Assembly: GCF_001687625.2 (NCBI RefSeq)
Contig: NZ_CP016538.2
Location: forward strand, 2,138,501 to 2,202,500
Length of the DNA: 64,000 bases
Direction of reading: 5' to 3'
Origin: Planococcus maritimus
GTDB taxonomy: Bacteria > Bacillota > Bacilli > Bacillales_A > Planococcaceae
This document shows, piece by piece, positions 1 to 8,318 of the stretch (positions are counted from its first letter, which is position 1; the number at the start of each line of letters is the position of its first letter). The notes beneath the pieces were generated by a model that saw only the letters and a list, made by a program, of their open reading frames with translations, had not been told where the DNA came from and did no database searches. The translations under genes and the position numbers were made by a program.

Positions 1-442
1 CTATGATGTATTGCTTGAAATCGCTGAGGAAGCGGAACTGGACCAAGACGAGTTCAAAGATGATTTCCATTCAGTTCATAGCGCTAAAGCATTCCAATGC
101 GATCTTCGGATCACTAGGGAGATGGAAGTTTCTGAAGTACCAAGCATCGTTTTTTTTAATGAATGCATCGAAGACGAAGGCGTCAAAGTTTCTGGCCTTT
201 ATTCATACGACGTCTATCTGACCATCCTACAGGAAATGCTAGGGAAAGACCGGCTCAACCGGCAATCCCCGCCTTCTCTCGATGACCTATTCGTTAAGTA
301 CCCAACGATGGCTACTCATGAAGTCGCGAGTATTTACAATATCAGCGAACAAACGGCTGAACGCGAACTGAAAAAACAAGTGCTGCAACAGAAACTAGAA
401 CGCATCCCCCTGCAGGATGAAACATTATGGAAAGTAAAATAA
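1..442 (+). CDS. spxH: SpxH (YjbH) adaptor protein, 3' part
   Basis: C-terminal part of the DsbA-like adaptor that hands the regulator Spx to ClpXP for degradation in the cytoplasm. The frame is open from base 2 to the TAA at 440-442, with no start inside the window, so the gene is cut by the edge. About 146 residues remain; the N-terminal thioredoxin-like half and its Cys motif are outside. Recognition rests on sequence resemblance and on position: convergent with pepF, near coiA, mecA and spx, as in B. subtilis. The stop codon lies inside the 41-bp repeat that forms the terminator. Its substrate Spx is encoded 5 kb away. Confidence 0.85.
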   Translation, partial: YDVLLEIAEEAELDQDEFKDDFHSVHSAKAFQCDLRITREMEVSEVPSIVFFNECIEDEGVKVSGLYSYDVYLTILQEMLGKDRLNRQSPPSLDDLFVKYPTMATHEVASIYNISEQTAERELKKQVLQQKLERIPLQDETLWKVK

Positions 443-475
443 GCTAAGCTCCTTTTGGGAGCTTAGCTTATTTTT
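441..475 (+). terminator. Intrinsic terminator of spxH, left copy
   Basis: Perfect 12-bp stem 441-452 / 458-469 with loop TTTTG, followed by TATTTTT. It is part of a 41-bp segment (435-475) that recurs at 716-756 with one mismatch. Confidence 0.9.
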
Positions 476-715
476 CAGGCTGTCGAGAAAGGTGAAAAGT
501 CGTATTTTCCGAAGCTTATCGCTCGCTTTCCGTGGGCTCGCGCCCAAGCCTCCTCAGCCGCTACGCGCCTTCCGGGGTCTCGGTCGTCTCGCTTTACCAC
601 TGGAGTCGAGCGAACGCTTCTCCAAATACTTAGAGAGGTCATTGACTGTTGAAGAAAGCAAAAGACGCTATTTTTTTATAGTTGAGAGCAAACCATAGAC
701 TTCTTCAACACTCTG
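476..715. mobile_element. MITE-like element 1, flanked by duplicated terminator
   Basis: A 240-bp non-coding block lies exactly between two 41-bp direct repeats (435-475 and 716-756; 40 of 41 bases identical). Its ends are imperfect inverted repeats: left CAGGCTGTCGAGAAAG, right end on the other strand CAGAGTGTTGAAGAAG. The central part is strongly similar to element 2 at 21279-21516. It encodes no transposase; the open frame at 492-698 has no credible start signal or recognisable product. Non-autonomous mobility is inferred from structure only. IS1182-type elements are a possible mobiliser, because I recall that family being associated with palindromic target duplications. Confidence 0.7.
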
Positions 716-758
716 TAAAATAAGCTAAGCCCCTTTTGGGAGCTTAGCTTATTTTTTT
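716..758 (+). terminator. Terminator, right copy flanking element 1
   Basis: Near-identical second copy of the spxH terminator. One T-to-C change in the left arm shifts the pairing, so CCC pairs with GGG around a bulged A; the T-run is seven bases. Bases 716-756 match 435-475. Confidence 0.85.
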
Positions 759-771
759 CTGTAACTATAGC

Positions 772-809
772 GAAAGGCGCCTTCCACGTCCGGAAGGCGC
801 CTTTCTTAT
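772..809 (+). terminator. Strong hairpin, probable terminator
   Basis: Perfect 14-bp GC-rich stem 772-785 / 792-805 with a 6-base loop, followed by TTATCTTA. The poor T-run makes it a weaker call as a terminator, though the hairpin itself is unambiguous. It is the third hairpin downstream of spxH. Confidence 0.6.
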
Positions 810-1135
810 CTTACACAAAGGGGATGGGAGAAATGTTCACGCTCAAACAAAGGGGTGTATGTTTGTATGTGATTAATTTCACAACTTAATAATATCACGC
901 CATAATAGTTAAAGCAATAAATCACAAACTCTTTCACAAATCTGTCATAATAGCAAGCGCTTCCATATTTTAATTGCACTCAATAATTATATTAAAATAA
1001 TTTATAGCCATCAGAAATCGAGATAAATTCGCTTCATTCAAAGGATCGTACCATTTTGAAATAATAATCCGTAAATTACTTCGAATGTTAATGTGATGGC
1101 TCCTCAGGCTTCATCATTGTCCTCTTCTCCAGAAG
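810..1135. other. Non-coding stretch with an orphan Crp/Fnr-type box
   Basis: AT-rich gap between convergent spxH and pepF with no convincing gene. An 18-codon frame at 833-889 has a good Shine-Dalgarno sequence (AAAGGGG, 9-base spacing) and an ATG, but no recognisable product; it could be a micro-ORF or a relic. A perfect palindrome TGTGA-N6-TCACA overlaps its end, and a CcpA-like core AAGCGCTT lies near 953-960. Together these resemble the promoter zone of a gene that is no longer there. Confidence 0.4.
868..883. promoter_or_regulatory. Crp/Fnr-family operator-like palindrome
   Basis: TGTGATTAATTTCACA is a perfect TGTGA-N6-TCACA dyad, the form bound by Fnr/ArcR-type regulators in Bacillota. 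There is no obvious target gene on either strand, because the flanking genes converge here. Confidence 0.45.
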
Positions 1136-1173
1136 CTAAAAAACCTCTGCAAGAGGCTGTCTCTGCAGAGGTT
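1136..1173 (-). terminator. Intrinsic terminator of pepF
   Basis: On the minus strand a 10-bp stem (AACCTCTGCA / TGCAGAGGTT, 1164-1173 with 1142-1151) is followed by a T-run at 1143-1138. Confidence 0.85.
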
Positions 1174-1186
1174 GTATGGAATGTTT

Positions 1187-2998
1187 CTATAGATTTTTTC
1201 TAAGCAAAGTTTCCAACTCATCAAGCTTTTGACCAAAAACTTTACAAGCTTCTTCGACTGGTTCCGGCGAGGCCATATCGACGCCCGCTTTTTTCAAGAC
1301 TTCAATCGGATAATCAGAGCTGCCGGCTTTCAAGAACTCGTTAATATAACGTTCAACCGCAGGCTCTCCTTCCTCCAAAATCTTCTTGCTCAAGGCAGTA
1401 GCTGCACTAAAGCCCGTTGCATATTGGAAAACATAATAATTGTAGTAGAAATGAGGAATACGCGCCCATTCCAGGCCAATCTCCTCGTCTACTGCCATAT
1501 CTTCACCGAAATATTTTTTATTTAACTCATAATAGACTTCCGTCAATCGATCAGCTGTCAAAGCTTCACCATCTTGGTCCATCTGGTGGATCGCGTGCTC
1601 GAATTCAGCAAACATCGTTTGGCGGAATACTGTCCCACGGAATCCATCTAGCCAGTGATTGAGCAAATAAATACGCTCCTGCTCATCTTCAGTAGTATTG
1701 ACCAAGTGCTCGTTCAATAAAGCCTCATTTGTTGTCGAGGCAACTTCTGCCACGAAAATAGAGTAATCACCATAAACGAATGGCTGATTCTCTCTCGTGT
1801 AATGACTGTGGACGCTATGGCCAAATTCGTGCGCCAAAGTGAAGAGGTTGTCTACATTGTCTTGCCAATTCATCAAAATATACGGGTTGGTTCCATATGC
1901 TCCTGAAGAATAAGCACCGCTGCGCTTGCCTTTGTTTTCTTTGACGTCTACCCAGCGATTATCGATGCCGGACTTAACGATGCCCACATAGTCTTCACCA
2001 AGCGCGTTCAGGCCATCCAGCATCATGCCGGTCGCCTTGTTATAGGGAATTTCCATTTTGACTTCTTTAACGAGCGGTGTGTACATATCATACATATGGA
2101 CTTGGTCGACTCCAAGCACTTCTTTACGCAAGGCAACATAACGCTGCAATAGATGCAGGTTGTTGTTGACGGTCTCGACCAATTGATCATACACGGCTTC
2201 TGGAATATGATCATCTGACAACGCCGCTTGACGTGCTGATGAATAATTACGGATTCTCGCCTGGACATTATCCCGTTTCACATTGCCCGATAAAGTAGAA
2301 GCAAATGTATTGCGGAATTTTCCATATGTCGCATAGACTGCTTTAAATGCGTCTTCGCGCACGCGACGATCTTTGCTTTCCATAAAGCGAATATAATTGC
2401 CATGCGTAATCTGTACTTTTTCGCCGTCTTCATTTTCGATTTCCGGAAATTCCAAATCAGCGTTATTGAGCATACCAAAGGTTTCAGAAGATGCTCCAAC
2501 GACTTCAGACATTTGTGCAAGCAAGGCTTCCTGTTCTGCTTTCAAGACATGCGGACGCATTGTATTCAGTTCTTCAAGCGCATGTTGGTAAAGCTTCAAA
2601 CCTTTGTGTTCGTCTACGTAACGAACTAGCTCCGCTTCATCCAAAGACAAGATTTCAGGGGTCATATAAGATAAACCTGCGGCTGTTTTAGCAAATAAAG
2701 ATTTAATGCGGCTGTCCATTGCTTGATAAGTCGAGTTTGTCGTGTCCTGGTCATAACGCATATGTGAGTACGCGTACAATTTACGTAAACGCTCAGACAG
2801 TTCATCTTTATAGCTCAGTGCAGCATATAAGGCATCTGGCCCTTCAGATAATGTGCCTTCGTATTGTCCAGCTTTCTCAGCTAAAATCGAAACGGCTTTA
2901 AATTCTTCTTCCCATTGTGAATCAGTCGCAAAAATATCCTCCAAGCGCCAAGTCAGTTCTGCAGGCACTTGATCTCTCGTCATTAATTTTTCCGTCAT
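1187..2998 (-). CDS. pepF: Oligoendopeptidase F
   Basis: Cytosolic M3-family zinc metallopeptidase that trims medium-length oligopeptides. The 603-residue length is normal for PepF. The zinc motif HEFGH lies at about residues 387-391, followed by the downstream acidic region typical of the family. ATG start with AGGAGG seven bases upstream. It is 52 bp downstream of coiA with no terminator between, so coiA-pepF are probably cotranscribed. The function fits with the two oligopeptide importers nearby, which supply peptides. In B. subtilis the same gene (yjbG) sits between coiA and yjbH, exactly as here. Confidence 0.95.
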   Translation of the reverse strand: MTEKLMTRDQVPAELTWRLEDIFATDSQWEEEFKAVSILAEKAGQYEGTLSEGPDALYAALSYKDELSERLRKLYAYSHMRYDQDTTNSTYQAMDSRIKSLFAKTAAGLSYMTPEILSLDEAELVRYVDEHKGLKLYQHALEELNTMRPHVLKAEQEALLAQMSEVVGASSETFGMLNNADLEFPEIENEDGEKVQITHGNYIRFMESKDRRVREDAFKAVYATYGKFRNTFASTLSGNVKRDNVQARIRNYSSARQAALSDDHIPEAVYDQLVETVNNNLHLLQRYVALRKEVLGVDQVHMYDMYTPLVKEVKMEIPYNKATGMMLDGLNALGEDYVGIVKSGIDNRWVDVKENKGKRSGAYSSGAYGTNPYILMNWQDNVDNLFTLAHEFGHSVHSHYTRENQPFVYGDYSIFVAEVASTTNEALLNEHLVNTTEDEQERIYLLNHWLDGFRGTVFRQTMFAEFEHAIHQMDQDGEALTADRLTEVYYELNKKYFGEDMAVDEEIGLEWARIPHFYYNYYVFQYATGFSAATALSKKILEEGEPAVERYINEFLKAGSSDYPIEVLKKAGVDMASPEPVEEACKVFGQKLDELETLLRKNL

Positions 2999-3050
2999 TT
3001 GGCTGCCTCCTCTATCCCTTGTTTAGGGAAACGAATTACATCTCATTTTC

Positions 3051-4130
3051 TCAATTTTCCCACGTTTTTGCAAGCAGATGATAGGAAATATCCACCATTT
3101 TTGAAAAACCAACATATCGTCCATTTCTATAGATAGTTTCATATGCCAAAAGCACCTTAATAAGGGAATGCTTATCCACCGCTGGAGACGCAAGTTTTAC
3201 TAGCCCATCAGTTAATAAAGTTTCTACAGGTTTTCCTGATTCAATCATCAGAGCCGCTTTCATTTGCCAAATGACAGGATGCTCTAAAAACAAATGACCG
3301 CCGGCAAACGGCAGGCCAAAAATCTCTGGAATCGCTTCCCTTTCGAGCTGAAGTTCATAGCTTAAACGCCAAAAGGAATTTCTCATGCGATTCTTTGCAA
3401 ATAATTGAGAACGGAAAAACTTATTGTTTTCTATGCGCATAAGAGACATGGCTTGTGCATACTCTGACGGAGTCACCATTTTCGGGACGGCAAACGGGAA
3501 ACTTTGCGCATCCATCGGCAATACGGATGCCTTGCCGATCCATCTATTTCCTTGTATATAAAAAAGATTGGAGTAATAAAAAAAGAGGGAAAGCTGAGGA
3601 TTAAAATGCAGAAGATGAGGATGAAGTGATGCCCCTCGAAGCATTGCTCTTTCAAAAGGGCGGATATGAAAAATAGTCATTCCTGGAGCTATTAGCTTTT
3701 CTATGCCGCGGATCCATATAGCTTGAAATCCTGACTTTGTGTATCCTTGGCTACGCTTTAGTACTTGCTCGATAGGCAATGTGCTGCACTGAAATTCGAT
3801 TGCTGAGTTTTTGACCAGCAAGTCAGGACGCTGCTTGATTGAGACTAAATATTTTTCGACATGAGCTGGAATGCCTTTTTCACGAAAAAAAGAAGATAAC
3901 TTGAACTTACCTAGCAAGTGTAGCTGTGTTTCCGGTTCACCACCTGGCCTACAGGAGTATTGTTGGCGATGAGCGAAATGGGGGATTTTCCTTGTGCCGA
4001 CCTTTAAGACGACAGGAGCTTTGCACGCAGGACAAACAAAGGTGCCGTTCTGTCGAAGCTCAATTAGTTGTTCTCGTGTATGATGTGCTTGGACTGTAAA
4101 TAATTGACCATTATTGAGTGCTGTCAGTAT
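3051..4130 (-). CDS. coiA: Competence protein CoiA, probable ATA start
   Basis: Competence-induced protein acting on incoming single-stranded DNA. Recognisable features are a Cys pair (CPAC) near the N terminus, the HFAH segment, and the nuclease-like region with DLL and EFQC. The reading frame stays open upstream to a TTG at 4181, but that has no ribosome site. A near-consensus AAAGGAGG (GGAGG at 4140-4144) lies exactly 9 bases before an ATA codon at 4130-4128, followed by CTG ACA GCA CTC. Homologues typically begin M-L/F-T-A, so the Met position corresponds to this ATA. The chosen start gives 359 residues. CTG at 4127 and the upstream TTG are alternatives. Confidence 0.85.
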   Translation of the reverse strand: MLTALNNGQLFTVQAHHTREQLIELRQNGTFVCPACKAPVVLKVGTRKIPHFAHRQQYSCRPGGEPETQLHLLGKFKLSSFFREKGIPAHVEKYLVSIKQRPDLLVKNSAIEFQCSTLPIEQVLKRSQGYTKSGFQAIWIRGIEKLIAPGMTIFHIRPFERAMLRGASLHPHLLHFNPQLSLFFYYSNLFYIQGNRWIGKASVLPMDAQSFPFAVPKMVTPSEYAQAMSLMRIENNKFFRSQLFAKNRMRNSFWRLSYELQLEREAIPEIFGLPFAGGHLFLEHPVIWQMKAALMIESGKPVETLLTDGLVKLASPAVDKHSLIKVLLAYETIYRNGRYVGFSKMVDISYHLLAKTWEN

Positions 4131-4224
4131 AAAAATCACCCTCCTTTTCTTCAGTTTACGTGGAAGAGCCGGCGAGCGCAATATTCAAAAATCCATGACT
4201 AAAAATCGATGATATTGGTAAGAA

Positions 4225-4256
4225 CATAAAAAAACCTCCTAGAAAGGAGGTTTTTA
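4225..4256 (-). terminator. Intrinsic terminator of mecA
   Basis: Stem AAACCTCC (4246-4253 on the minus strand) with GGAGGTTT (4232-4239), then a run of seven T on the minus strand. It overlaps the mecA stop codon and separates mecA from coiA. Confidence 0.9.
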
Positions 4257-4910
4257 TCCGAAATAATGAAGTACGTTTGGCAACGCATCTTTTTTGAAAA
4301 TCGGCTTTCCATATTCTTCAAGACGGTGGATAGTCATTGGAGTTTGCTGCAAGTATTCCGTAATGACGCTCAATTGATCTTTGATGTCTTTTTCAGAATG
4401 CAGGATTTCGTCGAACTTGACATGCATATAGTAATTGCCGTCAAAGTGGTACAATGCCGTATCGACTGGCATGTACATTAGACGCTTCGCAATTGGAAGC
4501 AATTCTTCCACTTCGGAGAGAACAAATGAGTACTCGAGTTTCTTCGAATCACCTTCGTCATAAACTGGTTCGAATTCGTCGAACTCCTGCGAGCCAGCTT
4601 CTTCTCCAGAAAACATCTTGCGGCGCTCTTCTATATCATCTGGCAAATCTAGTTTTTGCCCGTCTTTCGTCAATTGTGCACGAGTGACAGTGACTTCCAA
4701 TCCTTTGTCCATGGCTTGTACTTGAATCCACAGCGGCCCTTCCATAACGAAATCGGCTTCTTCATTGACTTCATCCATCATTTCCCAGAAAAGCTCTTCG
4801 CTTTTGTCTCTGTTAAACCAAATTTCGTCACGGCTAAACCCTCGCTCTTCAACATCAAGATAGGAAATGTAAAATTTCACTGTGTTGTCGTTAATGCGTT
4901 CTATTTCCAT
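4254..4910 (-). CDS. mecA: Adaptor protein MecA
   Basis: Adaptor that targets ComK and other clients to ClpC-ClpP. The start is ATG at 4910 with GGAGAGG upstream, giving 218 residues, the same length as B. subtilis MecA; the frame continues upstream to 5030 but without a ribosome site. The sequence has the N-terminal substrate-binding region (starting MEIERIND) and the C-terminal ClpC-binding domain, with an acidic linker near residues 100-115. Located between spx and coiA as in Bacillus, but the small gene yjbE found there in B. subtilis is missing. Confidence 0.95.
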   Translation of the reverse strand: MEIERINDNTVKFYISYLDVEERGFSRDEIWFNRDKSEELFWEMMDEVNEEADFVMEGPLWIQVQAMDKGLEVTVTRAQLTKDGQKLDLPDDIEERRKMFSGEEAGSQEFDEFEPVYDEGDSKKLEYSFVLSEVEELLPIAKRLMYMPVDTALYHFDGNYYMHVKFDEILHSEKDIKDQLSVITEYLQQTPMTIHRLEEYGKPIFKKDALPNVLHYFG

Positions 4911-5137
4911 TTTACACCTCTCCTTTTCGGATCGGATTAAGAGGAAGCTCCTCAAAAGCCGTGATTTATTACTACCTTCATTATACCTTTCCTGAAGGCT
5001 TAAAAACATTTTTCTGCCTATAGGCGGCACGAGAAGATAATTAACTTAGAGTTTAATCGAATCGACAGACTTTTGCAACTAATCAAGATGCCGGGCGTTT
5101 CATGCCTCGAACTTTCATGTCGAGTAGACGATGAAGA

Positions 5138-5196
5138 TAAAGAAAAGCTGTCCCGTGACCCCTTATGAAAAACCATAAAGTCCGGACAGCTTTTTC
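5138..5196 (-). terminator. Intrinsic terminator of spx
   Basis: On the minus strand AAAAAGCTGTCC ... GGACAGCTTTTC form a long hairpin (5185-5196 with 5143-5151) ending in TTTTCTTT. The wide loop contains a smaller inner stem. Confidence 0.8.
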
Positions 5197-5205
5197 CCCT
5201 TATTC

Positions 5206-5604
5206 TTAGTTGACCATGCGCTGAGCTTCCAGCAATTGATATGCGCGCACTTTACGTGGCAGGAATCGGCGAATTTCATCTTCGTTATAACCAACTTGTA
5301 GGCGTTTTTCATCCATAATAATCGGGCGTCTCAATAAGCCGGGATGTTCCTGGATTAGTTCATAGAGACGTTGCAACGGCAAACTCTCTACATCTACATT
5401 CAGTTTTTGGAAGATCTTCGAACGAGTCGAGATGATTTCATCCGTCCCGTCTTCTGTCATACGCAAAATTTCTTTAATTTCACTAATAGTCAAAGGTTCG
5501 GAGAAGATATTGCGTTCTGTATATGGAATATCATGTTCCTCCAGCCACGCTTTCGCTTTACGGCAAGACGTACAGCTTGGAGAAGTGAATAAAGTAACCA
5601 TCAT
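5206..5604 (-). CDS. spx: Global redox regulator Spx
   Basis: ArsC-family RNA polymerase-binding regulator activated by thiol stress and degraded by ClpXP with SpxH. The protein is 131-132 residues, since two adjacent ATGs (5604 and 5601) both fit AAGGAAG. The redox switch is CTSC (Cys10-Cys13 counting from the second Met), and the GLLRRP segment that contacts the RNA polymerase alpha subunit is intact. Sequence is nearly superimposable on B. subtilis Spx. A TATAAT on the minus strand at 5695-5690 is a plausible -10. The presence of spx, spxH and mecA within 6 kb keeps regulator and adaptors together. Confidence 0.97.
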   Translation of the reverse strand: MMVTLFTSPSCTSCRKAKAWLEEHDIPYTERNIFSEPLTISEIKEILRMTEDGTDEIISTRSKIFQKLNVDVESLPLQRLYELIQEHPGLLRRPIIMDEKRLQVGYNEDEIRRFLPRKVRAYQLLEAQRMVN

Positions 5605-5689
5605 AATGGAGCACTTCCTTTCGGATTCATAGGTGTTAAGGGAATACATTCTTAAATTAGAATCACTATCGTTTAGAAGCTCTACAATC

Positions 5690-5940
5690 ATTATACAACA
5701 TTGGGCTTCAGTAATATATAGCAGACAGCAAGAATTTTAAAAAAACATTGATTCTGTCACAGTCTTGCTACATTTCTAAGAGTTTGTAAAACTTATACAA
5801 TAGAAATTTACCCGTTTCTTTTATCAATTAAACTTCAATAAGAAAAAATTATTCTCATTTACCAAACTGTCTTGAAAATAACTCTTCTATTATATAGTAC
5901 GTCTCAACACTTGAAAGGTTTCATTTTGATCCCCTCTTTA
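5690..5940. promoter_or_regulatory. spx upstream region with -10 and dyad
   Basis: Gene-free AT-rich stretch between spx and the next minus-strand gene. It holds a minus-strand TATAAT (5695-5690) and a dyad TTGTA-N7-TACAA at 5784-5800. I see no other recognisable operator and no open frame of interest. The dyad could be a regulator site, but this is untested. Confidence 0.35.
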
Positions 5941-5943
5941 AGT

Positions 5944-6004
5944 GAATTTTAAAAATCGAAATGCCCCTGACAGTCGCTTTACTGACAGCAGGGGCATTTC
6001 GATT
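5944..6004 (-). terminator. Strong intrinsic terminator
   Basis: Perfect 16-bp stem, 5989-6004 with 5954-5969, followed by TTTTTAAAATT on the minus strand. It starts inside the stop codon of the glycosidase-like gene. Confidence 0.92.
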
Positions 6005-7202
6005 ATTCAGGTGTATAGTCTACTCCCGGCGAGTAGCTATTGCCGGCATTCCATAGCAGAAATTCGTCGATTCCTTGTTCATTCAAGGCCCGGATTTGGG
6101 CTTCCACTTCTGACTTGCCATAGCGTTTATAATTTCCACTGCCTAAATAGCTTGCAGTAAAATCCTGCAACCACGGTCGTGATGTAGGAGCTTCCTCTAA
6201 TTTAGACAATACCTTATTTTCCACTTTGGCGTATTCGGCGACTAAGTTATAGGGTTCTAAATCTGGTTTTGCAATACCAAAATAAGAAGTCCAATGACTT
6301 GGATAGATCATCGAAGAAATTACATCGACGTTCTCTGAAATTTTTGAGAAGTTCTGGCCAATTCCAGGAGCCTCAGGCAATGTCGCAGCGTAGCCGAAGA
6401 TATCCACCGATACTTCTACATCATAGGGCTGGAGTTTTTCTTTTGCGTAGGCGACAAAATCTGTGACCGCTTCCACGCGGCGCTGCACAGGGTCGAGATT
6501 GGACTCCGCATAGTCGCCCATTGAATAATCGAGTTCTTCCCCAAGTCGTTCAAAGCCTTCAGGGAAACGTACATAGTCGAACTGAATTTCTTTAAATCCA
6601 AGTTTCGCAGCTTCTATGGCTACTTCTACATTATAGTCCCAAACTTCCTGCATAAATGGATTGACGAACGCTTCGCCACGGCGATTTTCCCAGACTTGTC
6701 CGCCTGAAGTAAAGGACAGCTCAGGATGCTGTTGAGCAAGCTGCGAGTCCTTAAAGACCACCACACGGGCAATTGGGTAAATCTGTTCCTCTTCCATTTG
6801 CTTAAGCACCGCGTGAGGATCTTTGATCAATGATGTACCGATGCCTTTTTCCGCTAGTGGAGAATCTTCTTCTGGCATGTATGTTAAATGCCCCATGTCC
6901 TCCTTGACATCAATGACCATAGCATTTAAATCCGTATTGCCGACAAGATCGACTAGCGAAGCAAATCGCTCCCCCCCGGCCGAGTTCCCGGTGACGAATA
7001 TCCCTCTGACTGCATCAGGATAATCGAAAGTCAATCCCGAATCGAACCGGAAACGCTCGGATGTCCCGAGTAAGACCGAGTCGATTTTAACAGCTTCATA
7101 TGCACGGGTTGAAAAGTCTTCTGTTTCGATTTCAGCTGCCTGAACAGCAGTGGCACTACCTAGTAAAAATACGGATGCAGCAAGCCATTTCAAGGATTTC
7201 AC
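6003..7202 (-). CDS. Secreted putative glycoside hydrolase (DUF4015 type)
   Basis: 399-residue exported protein with a clear signal peptide (residues 1-22, cleavage around AVQAA). The rest reads as a TIM-barrel of the putative glycosyl hydrolase DUF4015 family: VIDVKEDMG, the EIQFDYVRFPEG strand and SVDIFGYAA are typical motifs, with acidic residues at barrel strand ends. The substrate is unknown, probably a polysaccharide outside the cell. Start is GTG at 7202, with AAGGTG 9 bases upstream. It is a single gene bounded by terminators on both sides. Confidence 0.8.
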   Translation of the reverse strand: MKSLKWLAASVFLLGSATAVQAAEIETEDFSTRAYEAVKIDSVLLGTSERFRFDSGLTFDYPDAVRGIFVTGNSAGGERFASLVDLVGNTDLNAMVIDVKEDMGHLTYMPEEDSPLAEKGIGTSLIKDPHAVLKQMEEEQIYPIARVVVFKDSQLAQQHPELSFTSGGQVWENRRGEAFVNPFMQEVWDYNVEVAIEAAKLGFKEIQFDYVRFPEGFERLGEELDYSMGDYAESNLDPVQRRVEAVTDFVAYAKEKLQPYDVEVSVDIFGYAATLPEAPGIGQNFSKISENVDVISSMIYPSHWTSYFGIAKPDLEPYNLVAEYAKVENKVLSKLEEAPTSRPWLQDFTASYLGSGNYKRYGKSEVEAQIRALNEQGIDEFLLWNAGNSYSPGVDYTPE

Positions 7203-7333
7203 ACAGATTCACACACCTTTTTCGCTTTTCTTCAGTCTACCATTTCTTCAGCTATTTGGCAGGGTAAATTAGTAAATTTAGAGAAACTTCGACATTTATA
7301 TATAGAAATGCTTTAGTAAGCCTTCAATTCATT

Positions 7334-7367
7334 AAAAAAGCATGTGCCTTTTAAGGGACACATGCTT
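7334..7367 (-). terminator. Intrinsic terminator of the opp operon
   Basis: Stem AAGCATGTG / CACATGCTT around TCCCTTAAAAGG, followed on the minus strand by six T. It lies just after oppF. Confidence 0.9.
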
Positions 7368-7376
7368 GTTAAACCA

Positions 7377-8318
7377 TTATTTTTTTGTAGCCATACGCTC
7401 TTGTAATTCTGCAAATTCTTTTTCAGAACAGTCAACAAAATGGTTGGGTGCAACTTCACGCATTTTTACGTCTTCGCCATCTGTATAATTATGGACGGCC
7501 GGGTCGTATGCTTTACGCGTACGATTGCGCTCATAGTTCGGATCCGGAAGTGGAATGGCCGAAAGCAATGATTGCGTATAAGGGTGCATCGGATTTGCAT
7601 ACAACTCATCAGCTGGTGCCAATTCCACCAATTTCCCGAAATACATGACGCCAATACGGTCTGAAATGTATTTAACCATCGACAAATCATGCGCGATGAA
7701 CAAATACGTCAAGCCTTTTTCTTCTTGCAATTCTTTCAGCAAGTTGACGACCTGCGCTTGGATCGAAACATCCAGTGCCGAAATGGGCTCATCGGCAATG
7801 ATGAAGTCCGGATCGACTGCTAAAGCACGTGCGATGCCTAAACGCTGGCGCTGTCCGCCGGAGAACTCATGTGGATAACGGTTGGCGTGTTCTTTGTTCA
7901 AACCGACCGTCTCCAACAAGTCATAAACCATCTTTTTGCGTTCTGAGGAATCTTTCGCCAATCCGTGGATATCAATTCCTTCTGCAATAATATCCATGAC
8001 TTTCATCCGCTGGTTTAATGAAGCGTATGGGTCTTGAAAAATCATTTGCATTTTGCGATTGAACTTTTTCAAGTCTTTCTTGTTTTTCTTGCCATGCACG
8101 CTCTCGCCTTCATAAAGGACTTGGCCATCCGTTGCATCATACAGACGAATAATCGAGCGGCCCGTTGTTGATTTTCCGCAACCGGACTCTCCAACAAGAC
8201 CAAGCGTTTCCCCTTTATAAATGTCGAATGTAATGCCATCGACTGCTTTTACTTCGTTTGCTTTGCCAACATTGAAATGCTGCTTTAGATTCTTAATTTC
8301 AACTAATTTCTCAGCCAT
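7377..8318 (-). CDS. oppF: Oligopeptide ABC transporter ATPase OppF
   Basis: One of the two ATPases that power the peptide importer at the inner face of the membrane. Walker [10 protein letters not shown] is at about residues 43-51, the signature is FSGGQRQRL, and Walker B ends in IIADEPIS. The C-terminal oligopeptide/dipeptide extension ([12 protein letters not shown]) is present. ATG at 8318 overlaps the oppD stop (TGATG), with AAGGGAG inside the oppD end; a TTG one codon upstream is less likely. 313 residues. Last gene of oppABCDF. Confidence 0.95.
   Translation of the reverse strand: MAEKLVEIKNLKQHFNVGKANEVKAVDGITFDIYKGETLGLVGESGCGKSTTGRSIIRLYDATDGQVLYEGESVHGKKNKKDLKKFNRKMQMIFQDPYASLNQRMKVMDIIAEGIDIHGLAKDSSERKKMVYDLLETVGLNKEHANRYPHEFSGGQRQRLGIARALAVDPDFIIADEPISALDVSIQAQVVNLLKELQEEKGLTYLFIAHDLSMVKYISDRIGVMYFGKLVELAPADELYANPMHPYTQSLLSAIPLPDPNYERNRTRKAYDPAVHNYTDGEDVKMREVAPNHFVDCSEKEFAELQERMATKK

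Noticed and set aside
492-698. Open reading frame in element 1
   Set aside because: No ribosome site, no recognisable domain, and the same region in element 2 does not keep the frame; it is repeat sequence.
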